Position numbers and translations under genes: made by a program. A stretch of DNA of 25,227 bases from positions 1 to 25,227 of the forward strand of contig JAVJSU010000056.1 of the NCBI GenBank assembly GCA_040219275.1, given 5' to 3'. The notes beneath the pieces were generated by a model. That model worked only from the letters and a program-made list of their open reading frames with translations. It did not search any database and was not told the DNA's origin. Positions 1 through 5,981 of the stretch are shown one piece after another. How positions within the stretch are numbered: position 1 is the first letter of the stretch; the number at the start of each line of letters is the position of its first letter. Source of the stretch: JAVJSU01 sp040219275. GTDB lineage: Bacteria > Chloroflexota > Anaerolineae > Aggregatilineales > Phototrophicaceae.

Positions 1-2223
1 CTGGCGATGCGCGGCTCGGCCAACGCAAAGCTGCAGCTTCGCGATGCGGGGTACAGTCAGAGCGATGCTGAACGAGAATTGGTTGCCCGGCATGTTGCTG
101 ATGGAAACGGAAGTGAGAATCCTGCGGCACGGGAGAAGGAAGCCCGTGCCACTATCGCCAGTGCCTACCGCCAGCCACCAAGAGATCCCATAGCGAAGCT
201 CACCGAAGGTATTGCGGAACCCCGCCAACAGGCACGTGAAAAGGTTGATACGCTCGTCAGCCGCTATCGCCGGGACTCAGCCGAGCCAGAGCGTCCTACG
301 GTTGAGCAGGTTCGGGAAATTGTACAAGCTTGTGCCGCGCTTGATCCGCTGGAATGGGCGGAGGAGCGTAAGCGGCTGAAGGCGGTCTGTGGGGATATCT
401 TCCGCGTGGAAGACCTCAACAGTATGTACAAACAGACTCGACGCGAGTTAGAGCGCAGTCAACAACCGGCGCTATCTACCGCTCCGCGTTATGTCGAGAT
501 CGAAGGCAGTATGATCTTTGAGAAGATCACGGAGCGCGGCACCACCCGCCAGATGGTCGCCGAATGGAACGGGCAGGTCGTTGAGTGGGTCACGCAGGTC
601 AACGATGATGGGCAGTCCGAACACGTCATGCGCCTGCACCTGCGCCATGATGCCCATACGACAACGCTTGATGTGCCGAGTGAATTGTTCGGCGATCCCA
701 ACGCCTTCCAGCGGTTTATCGCGCAGAAAGGCGGCGCGATCTACACCGCCTGTGCCGGGATGCACCGTCATCTGCCCAATGCCATCCTGAAGCTGTCCGG
801 CACATTCCCGACCCGCCAGACCTACCGTTTCATGGGTTGGACGCAGATTGAGGAGAAGTGGGTCTATGTTTCACCGTCGTTGAGTATCAGCGCGGCAGGG
901 TTGATGGCTGAAGCGCATGAGGTTGAACTCGAAAGTCGACTGCGGGATTATCGCCTGATCGAATCGAATTGGGCAGACAGCTTGAACGCTGTCAACGCCG
1001 CCATCCGGGTGATGCCGGTCAAACTCGCGCCCACCCTGATCGCATTCAGTCTGCTACCCCTGATTCAGCGTTTCCTGCCTGCCGCCACGGCGAAACCTGC
1101 TGTGCATCTCTCTGGCACGACGGGTAGCGGCAAGAGCGAGATCGCGGCGGTGATGGTGAGCTTCTACGGCGATTTTGCGCGGGACGCACCCCCTGCGCAA
1201 TGGGGCGACACGATCAACACGGTCGAGGCGCTGGGTTATTCGCTGGCTGACGCGCTCTACTGGGTTGATGACTACAAAACGATCTATGCCGATACGCGCA
1301 CCTTCTCACGGATGATGCAAAGCTATTCACGGAGTATGGGACGGGGACGGTTAACCCGCGAGGCGAAGCTCAGGCAGGAGCGCCCGTGTCGTGGACATAT
1401 CTTGAGTACCGGTGAGACAACGCTGGAAGGCGAAGCGTCTGTGTTGTCGCGGATGCTGGTGCTGGATATTCCACCCTGGAAACAGCGTGATCCCGGTGGG
1501 CTGGCACTCAAGCAGGCTGAAGCGCTACGAAATCATCTGCCCGGGTTCACCGTGCAGTTCATCCAGTGGATTGCCCGGCAAGCAGATGACAGGGAGTTCG
1601 TCAAAGGCTTAGCCGACAGGTTGGTCGAAAACACAGACGATTATGAAGTCTATCTGAGTCGCACGCTGGGTAGTGAGGCGCATACCGGACGTATGGAGCG
1701 CAACTGGGGACTATTACTCACCGTCTACCAGCTTCTGAGCGACTTTCTGGAGGAAAATGGCGCGGTGGATGTGTTACCCACGTGGCAGGATGCCATTCTG
1801 GAAACGGTGCGGCTCGTCCAGCAGGAACGGGCGGGGGATGCCTTCATTCAGGCGCTGGATCAATTGCTCGCCAGTGGCGAAGCCAGCATCACCCCATCAC
1901 GTCATCCGGTTGAGCCTAAACCCGGTGTGACGGTTGTCGGCTATGAGGACGATCATTTTGTCTATCTGCTACCGGAGATTGCTTACCGTGAGGTGATGCG
2001 CATCCGTCCCTTGAAGTTCTCGACTGCCGCGATTGGCAGTCAGCTAAAGGAGGATGGCTGGCTGATACCGGGTCGTAGCGACAGCCACCTGACCATGCAG
2101 ATCCGTGTTAACGGGCGGCGGGTACGTGTATGGCGCTTGAAAGCCGATCTGTTTCGCGGTGACAACGGTGACTCCGGTGACGCATCCGATGAAAACGACC
2201 AGACAATCACAGCAAGTGAATGA
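1..2223 (+). CDS. DUF927-type primase/helicase ATPase, 5' end missing
   Basis: Probable replication primase/helicase of a mobile element. The frame is open to the window edge, and the first residues resemble the linker after a primase-polymerase domain, so I treat the gene as truncated on the left. Numbering from Met at base 7: a helical linker (about 60-150), a DUF927-like region with GWTQIEEKWVYVSP (about 277-290), then an AAA-type ATPase. Walker A is GTTGSGKS (370-377), a Walker B-like LYWVDDY spans 417-423, and a sensor-like HILSTGE spans 464-470. The C-terminus is winged-helix-like (about 650-720) and ends in an acidic Gly-Asp-rich tail. That tail is encoded by the first copy of a 21-bp repeat that recurs twice downstream. 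In this family such proteins open DNA at the origins of plasmids, phages and integrative elements. The ATPase assignment is firm. The primase role and mobile-element origin are inferred. Confidence 0.75.
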   Translation: MAMRGSANAKLQLRDAGYSQSDAERELVARHVADGNGSENPAAREKEARATIASAYRQPPRDPIAKLTEGIAEPRQQAREKVDTLVSRYRRDSAEPERPTVEQVREIVQACAALDPLEWAEERKRLKAVCGDIFRVEDLNSMYKQTRRELERSQQPALSTAPRYVEIEGSMIFEKITERGTTRQMVAEWNGQVVEWVTQVNDDGQSEHVMRLHLRHDAHTTTLDVPSELFGDPNAFQRFIAQKGGAIYTACAGMHRHLPNAILKLSGTFPTRQTYRFMGWTQIEEKWVYVSPSLSISAAGLMAEAHEVELESRLRDYRLIESNWADSLNAVNAAIRVMPVKLAPTLIAFSLLPLIQRFLPAATAKPAVHLSGTTGSGKSEIAAVMVSFYGDFARDAPPAQWGDTINTVEALGYSLADALYWVDDYKTIYADTRTFSRMMQSYSRSMGRGRLTREAKLRQERPCRGHILSTGETTLEGEASVLSRMLVLDIPPWKQRDPGGLALKQAEALRNHLPGFTVQFIQWIARQADDREFVKGLADRLVENTDDYEVYLSRTLGSEAHTGRMERNWGLLLTVYQLLSDFLEENGAVDVLPTWQDAILETVRLVQQERAGDAFIQALDQLLASGEASITPSRHPVEPKPGVTVVGYEDDHFVYLLPEIAYREVMRIRPLKFSTAAIGSQLKEDGWLIPGRSDSHLTMQIRVNGRRVRVWRLKADLFRGDNGDSGDASDENDQTITASE

Positions 2224-2410
2224 TTCTTATACGGAGACAACGGTGACTCCGGTGACACTTACTGATTTTTGCGAACATCTGTCTCCGCTGTCACCGTTGG
2301 CACATCTCTATGTGTGTTTGAGCCGAAAAACTCTGCACAAAAACGGGGTGGGTACGAACACTACTTTTAGAATTGATTTCATGACCGGAGACAGCGGTGA
2401 CTCCGGTGAC
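2161..2410. repeat. Cluster of 21-bp GGTGAC-rich repeats after the primase gene
   Basis: GACAACGGTGACTCCGGTGAC occurs exactly at 2161-2181 and 2236-2256, and with one change (GACAGC...) at 2390-2410. A partial copy in the opposite orientation lies at 2281-2299. Copy starts are 75 and 154 bp apart, roughly one and two units. Each copy contains GGTGAC twice, separated by TCC. The first copy encodes the end of the primase gene and the others are outside it. Short direct repeats beside a replication gene could be iterons of a replication origin, or they could be a dispersed sequence that spreads with these elements. The sequence does not decide between these. Confidence 0.7.
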
Positions 2411-2623
2411 ACTCATCTTTTCAGCTCTCAACAAATAGTTTTTCTTCCTCGTGGTCAAACGCCAGCACCACCATCCCGCCTGAGAGCCGACTTACAAATC
2501 GAGCAAGTCCCTTTCTGATCGCGTAGGTAGCCTCGGACATCGCAGATGGAGTATCACTGATGCGCCGCTCTGTGTTGTGTTTTACCTACAGTTTTTACGC
2601 TTGAATTTTGTCGTAGCTATGCG

Positions 2624-3763
2624 TTACTGCTGGTTCTGTAAGCCATTGCGCCGTTGTAGTTCCTGCCACTTTCCATAGGTCAGCGAACGCCACAGCCACT
2701 CCATCGGACCAAAGCGATAGTGTGCAAGCCAGAAGTGGCTGAAAACGGTCTGTGCGGCGAAGATAATGAGCACGAGAACTAACATCAGAGTGGGTAGCAC
2801 CTGATCGTACAGTCCGAAGCCATAACTATAAAATAGCGTGGTGGCGATCAGCGATTGTGACAAGTAGTTCGTCAACGCCATCTGACCGATCGGGGCAAAA
2901 AAGGTCAGTTTTTCGGCGTATAGTAGCACCCATGCGGTATAGACAAAGCTCAGAAGAGGCGCGCCGATGTGAATGCCTATGCTCACCATCCACATGCTTT
3001 TAACCTCAAAGCCAACAAGGAATAGTACATTTCCGATTAGCGCGAACGGCAATACCCACTTCCACCAGCGCCGCAGAAAAGGTTGATGACGTTGCGGCTC
3101 ATCCAGAACGCCTGACCGCCCGACAACCAGCCCGACAAGAAACATCACCAGTACCATCGGAATCTGAATATCCAGCACAACCTGTTCGTTCAGGCGGTAT
3201 TCGACCAGTTCAGTATAGGCGCCATCAGTGAAGAGACGCAGACTCTCTGTGCCAGTCATCGCGGTTGCGTCTTCATACGAGACGAGGCTGAAGATAATCA
3301 TGCCTGTCAGCGTAATTACGCCAGCCAGCATCAGCAGAGTGCGATTTGACCAGTTACGCACCACTAACAACAGTACACCCGCCACCGCATACAGTCGCAA
3401 AATGTCGCCATCCCACAGCAGGGTAGCATGAGCGAATCCGATGACCAGCAAAATCAGTAACCGCCGCAGATAGAAGCTGATGAAAGGTCGGTTCGTCGCC
3501 GCCATCCGGCGCATCTGCACCGCGAAGCCCACGCCGAACAGAAAACTGAACAGCAGATAGAACTTGGTAATGGCGAAAAAAGCGATAGCGATGTCAACCA
3601 ACTGGTCGAATTCACCGCCGCGAACGCCGATTGTATCAACACGCAGGGCGGAACTGCTGAAATCCAGCATATTGACTAGAAGCACCCCAAACAACGCAAA
3701 TCCGCGCAAAACATCCAACGCGGTGATACGCTGTTGAATCGGTGTAATGGTTGTTGTATTCAT
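2624..3763 (-). CDS. DUF418 family integral membrane protein (YeiB-like)
   Basis: Multi-pass membrane protein of the DUF418/YeiB family, 379 residues with the start used here. The N-terminus has the family signature RITALDVLRGFALFGVLLVN, followed by many hydrophobic spans across the protein. The C-terminal block FGPMEWLWRSLTYGKW is the characteristic DUF418 ending. I chose the ATG at 3763 because AAGGAG lies five bases upstream; an in-frame ATG nine codons earlier has no such site. The gene is 95 bases downstream of a TetR-type gene on the same strand and probably shares its transcript. The family's biochemical function is not well established; related proteins are thought to be acyltransferase-like or transport-related. 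Control by the TetR protein is inferred from position. Confidence 0.88.
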   Translation of the reverse strand: MNTTTITPIQQRITALDVLRGFALFGVLLVNMLDFSSSALRVDTIGVRGGEFDQLVDIAIAFFAITKFYLLFSFLFGVGFAVQMRRMAATNRPFISFYLRRLLILLVIGFAHATLLWDGDILRLYAVAGVLLLVVRNWSNRTLLMLAGVITLTGMIIFSLVSYEDATAMTGTESLRLFTDGAYTELVEYRLNEQVVLDIQIPMVLVMFLVGLVVGRSGVLDEPQRHQPFLRRWWKWVLPFALIGNVLFLVGFEVKSMWMVSIGIHIGAPLLSFVYTAWVLLYAEKLTFFAPIGQMALTNYLSQSLIATTLFYSYGFGLYDQVLPTLMLVLVLIIFAAQTVFSHFWLAHYRFGPMEWLWRSLTYGKWQELQRRNGLQNQQ

Positions 3764-3858
3764 TGATTCTCCTTGTCCTGTATCAGGCAATATGAACTAT
3801 AGGCAGGCGGCTTTTCCCCTGCCAGTGACGACTCTATATGGTTGGAAGCAAAAATCGG

Positions 3859-4446
3859 TTAGCCAGAAAACTCCAGGGTGCGGATTAAGGTTTCCGCATT
3901 GGTGCGGGCGGCGGCCCGGTAGCGTTTGTTCATGCCCAATCCCTTCAACGACTCATGACTCATTGCCAGAGCCAGAACACTGTAAGCTACGTTCCGGCAG
4001 TGCGTTTTGTCTGCCTGCGGATAGGCAAGCTCCAGATCATCGGCAAACATAGTAATGAGTTCTTCAAACATGCCGATGAGCGTCTGTTTTGCCTGTAGAT
4101 AGCGATCCTGAGCGGTCATCATCACATCGAAGATGAGCTTGTCTGTATTGTCGTAACCCGCTTCATCATCGAATAGATAATCCAGCGTGGCGGCGATCAT
4201 TTCCTCCTGCGGGATTTGTGCCGCTTCTGTTTGTAGCTCCGCCACAAAATCCGCCGTGATACGTTCGATTAGCATATTGACAACTTCTTCACGGTTACCG
4301 ATGTAGTGGCGAATGATACTGCGGGTCATACCTGCTTCTTCCGCTACCTGATCGAGCGATGTATCCAGCCCGTACTTGACCATACAGCGTGTGAAAGCAT
4401 CCAGAATTTCTGTGGTACGTTCTTCGGTCAGGTTTTTTCGTCCCAT
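3859..4446 (-). CDS. TetR/AcrR family transcriptional regulator
   Basis: A 195-residue one-component repressor of usual TetR length. The N-terminal DNA-binding domain (about residues 8-55) shows TTEILDAFTRCMVKYGLDT followed by the helix-turn-helix SLDQVAEEAGMTRSIIRHYI. The remaining helical part (about 60-195) would bind ligand and dimerise and has no recognisable ligand signature. GAGG lies eight bases before the ATG. Its own promoter carries two perfect inverted repeats with identical half-sites, so autoregulation is likely. The next gene on the strand encodes a DUF418 membrane protein, a plausible regulated partner. The effector is unknown. Confidence 0.9.
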   Translation of the reverse strand: MGRKNLTEERTTEILDAFTRCMVKYGLDTSLDQVAEEAGMTRSIIRHYIGNREEVVNMLIERITADFVAELQTEAAQIPQEEMIAATLDYLFDDEAGYDNTDKLIFDVMMTAQDRYLQAKQTLIGMFEELITMFADDLELAYPQADKTHCRNVAYSVLALAMSHESLKGLGMNKRYRAAARTNAETLIRTLEFSG

Positions 4447-4462
4447 GCTAATACCTCAATAG

Positions 4463-4480
4463 ATTGTCTGTATTGACAAT
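4463..4480. promoter_or_regulatory. TetR-type operator, proximal copy
   Basis: ATTGTC-TGTATT-GACAAT is a perfect 6+6 inverted repeat covering the predicted transcription start of the TetR gene. The half-sites are identical to those of the copy at 4503-4520. Confidence 0.7.
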
Positions 4481-4510
4481 ATAATAGACCGAAAACCGAT
4501 AGATTGTCAA
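4481..4510 (-). promoter_or_regulatory. Promoter of the TetR-DUF418 unit
   Basis: On the minus strand TTGACA (4510-4505) is followed after 18 bases by TATTAT (4486-4481). The predicted start, near 4474, gives a short leader. The -35 box lies within the distal operator and the start point within the proximal one, an arrangement suited to repression. Confidence 0.6.
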
Positions 4511-4520
4511 GTATGACAAT
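4503..4520. promoter_or_regulatory. TetR-type operator, distal copy
   Basis: ATTGTC-AAGTAT-GACAAT has the same half-sites and spacer length as the copy at 4463-4480, exactly 40 bp away (close to four helical turns). It overlaps the -35 box of the TetR promoter. Confidence 0.7.
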
Positions 4521-4840
4521 TTTTATGAGATCAGTTTTTTAGCGTTTATGTCGTTTTTTGAATCCTCTCGTATATCTCGCACACCGCCGACGCGGCGATA
4601 GTACGGCGCGGGATCCCTCCCCATCAAACACCTGCGGACGATACGCTGGTACCATCCTGCGAACGGGACCACCGAACCATCCGCCTAAAAAGCCGACTAC
4701 AAGTTGACTCACAAATAAGCTGACCTTTGCCGTCGGCTTTTTTGTTATGACGGGTCCCCTCCTCTGCGCCGTTCCCGCAGATTTGAGCGTTGTGCTCGAC
4801 CGAGCTGGACGGAATCCAGTGGTGGTGAGGAGAGTTCGTC
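4521..4840 (+). other. Structured, gene-free leader before the sigma-like gene
   Basis: No convincing coding sequence is seen. The stretch holds a terminator-like inverted repeat (4687-4743), a small hairpin GAGC/GCTC (4785-4797) and another, CTGGA/TCCAG (4805-4819), just before the ribosome binding site of the next gene. I could not match it to a known riboswitch class. A regulated leader or a small RNA is possible but unproven. Confidence 0.4.
4687..4743 (+). terminator. Terminator-like hairpin with long loop in the leader
   Basis: AAAAAGCCGAC (4687-4697) pairs perfectly with GTCGGCTTTTT (4732-4742) over 11 bp, with a 34-base loop and a six-T run. It lies about 100 bases upstream of the next start codon. 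It could end an upstream transcript or act as an attenuator for the downstream gene. The long loop makes it weaker than a classic terminator. Confidence 0.5.
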
Positions 4841-5794
4841 ATGTCCGAAGTAACAATCGCTAGCAAAATTCGTCAGTCCATCAAGCCGTTTCCGAATGTT
4901 GCCACGTACCAGACTTCATGGGCAGGTCCACAAACTTTCGAGCAGATTTATGATAATCTAGCGCACTATGTCAGCAATGTCATGAAGTCGAAAGGCATCC
5001 ACCGGACCAACTATTTACCGGATTGTATTCAACACGGGTTCATGGCTCTCGGGCTAGAACTCGTTGAAGACAATGACTTTCTAGCTCACAAAGACCGCCG
5101 ACAAGCGGTCTTTTTTATTCTGGCACAGTGTAAAATCTCCAGCCTGCGCTATTACGATGACAAGTACGACAGTCTTGAACAGATCGTCTCCTATGACTGG
5201 CATAATACATGGGACGAGCACACGGTCACAGGCTTCAATAGTCCTTCATCATGGTGGAATTCGATTGAGCGCTGGGCGACATGGGCAACGGATGTCGACA
5301 TCCGGATCGACGTGGAACAAATCATGCAAAAGTTGGCAAAAAAATATGCTGACTCGCACAAATATCTGGTCGCGCTGTACTACGTGACAACGCAGGTTTC
5401 ACGGAACGATGCGGCGGCGCTGGCAGGTGTGACACCGTGGAATTTCTACCGGAGCTATGCCGAGCCGATCCTGAAAGAGGTTCAGTACGAATTCGCGCAG
5501 GCGTTCCTTACTAAACACGATTATTCACCGCCCAAAAACAAGATCATTCTTGAAGGCGGAAAGTACAAATCACCCTATCCGGAGTGGCGGAAAAAGTATA
5601 ACGCCGGTGATACTGCACCTGCTGAGGATTTGCTTAATCAGTACAGCAACACGGTCTGCATTGCCGGGGCGATCCGCGCTCAACTCGAAGGCAAGACGTA
5701 CACAGAAGCGGCAATCGATCTGGGCAAGAATCCGAAGACGTTCCCGAAGTACATGAAACGAGCCGCACGGATGCTAGCGGCGGCATATACTTAG
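4841..5794 (+). CDS. Putative sigma-70-like protein of an integrated element
   Basis: A 317-residue protein that I cannot assign firmly to a named family. Residues about 38-105 (YDNLAHYVSNVMKSKG, DCIQHGFMALGLEL, then a helix) follow the spacing of a sigma-70 region 2. Residues about 178-215 (YLVALYYVTTQVSRNDAAAL, then AGVTPWNFYRSY) resemble a region 4 helix-turn-helix. A second small HTH-like segment (YTEAAIDLGKNPKTFPKYM) is near the C-terminus. GAGGAG eight bases before the ATG supports the start. The gene stands alone between a structured leader and a strong terminator. A perfect terminator-shaped hairpin lies inside it at 5090-5113. A DNA-binding or sigma-like role is inferred; a phage-type transcription or replication regulator is the main alternative. 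Confidence 0.5.
   Translation: MSEVTIASKIRQSIKPFPNVATYQTSWAGPQTFEQIYDNLAHYVSNVMKSKGIHRTNYLPDCIQHGFMALGLELVEDNDFLAHKDRRQAVFFILAQCKISSLRYYDDKYDSLEQIVSYDWHNTWDEHTVTGFNSPSSWWNSIERWATWATDVDIRIDVEQIMQKLAKKYADSHKYLVALYYVTTQVSRNDAAALAGVTPWNFYRSYAEPILKEVQYEFAQAFLTKHDYSPPKNKIILEGGKYKSPYPEWRKKYNAGDTAPAEDLLNQYSNTVCIAGAIRAQLEGKTYTEAAIDLGKNPKTFPKYMKRAARMLAAAYT
5090..5113 (+). terminator. Intragenic terminator-shaped hairpin
   Basis: AAAGACCGC (5090-5098), a six-base loop and GCGGTCTTT (5105-5113) form a perfect 9-bp stem, and the T-run continues to TTTTTT plus ATT. It lies in frame within the sigma-like gene, at the codons for HKDRRQAVFF. By shape it is a standard intrinsic terminator, so many transcripts might end here. 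Confidence 0.55.
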
Positions 5795-5806
5795 CAATCT
5801 ACACCT

Positions 5807-5843
5807 CTGGCTGGTGATAGTTTCGCCAGCCAGTTTTTATTTT
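5807..5843 (+). terminator. Intrinsic terminator of the sigma-like gene
   Basis: CTGGCTGG (5807-5814) pairs perfectly with CCAGCCAG (5826-5833), followed by TTTTTATTTT. It starts 13 bases after the stop codon of the upstream gene. Confidence 0.88.
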
Positions 5844-5873
5844 GCAATGAAAGCAGTTATCAGGACGGTGTTT

Positions 5874-5922
5874 TGCGGTGCACTTCAAATATACTGCGAA
5901 TTCGCAGGGTAGTCTCACCGCA
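5874..5922. repeat. Nested inverted repeat between convergent genes
   Basis: TGCGGTG (5874-5880) and CACCGCA (5916-5922) flank a perfect 14-bp palindrome, CTGCGAATTCGCAG (5894-5907). The structure sits between the terminator of the sigma-like gene and the end of the helicase gene. No T-run follows on either strand, so it is not an obvious terminator. Confidence 0.5.
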
Positions 5923-5981
5923 CGGTTTTAACGGTATAAATGGAAATTGTAAGACATCACTCATTTTGAAATTAATTGACA

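Noticed and set aside
2159..2518. Plus-strand ORF of 119 codons after the primase
   Set aside because: It starts inside the primase gene, and its composition is set by the 21-bp repeats. I treat the repeat cluster as the real feature.
4600..4690. Known riboswitch in the leader of the sigma-like gene
   Set aside because: No conserved core of a riboswitch class that I know could be matched.
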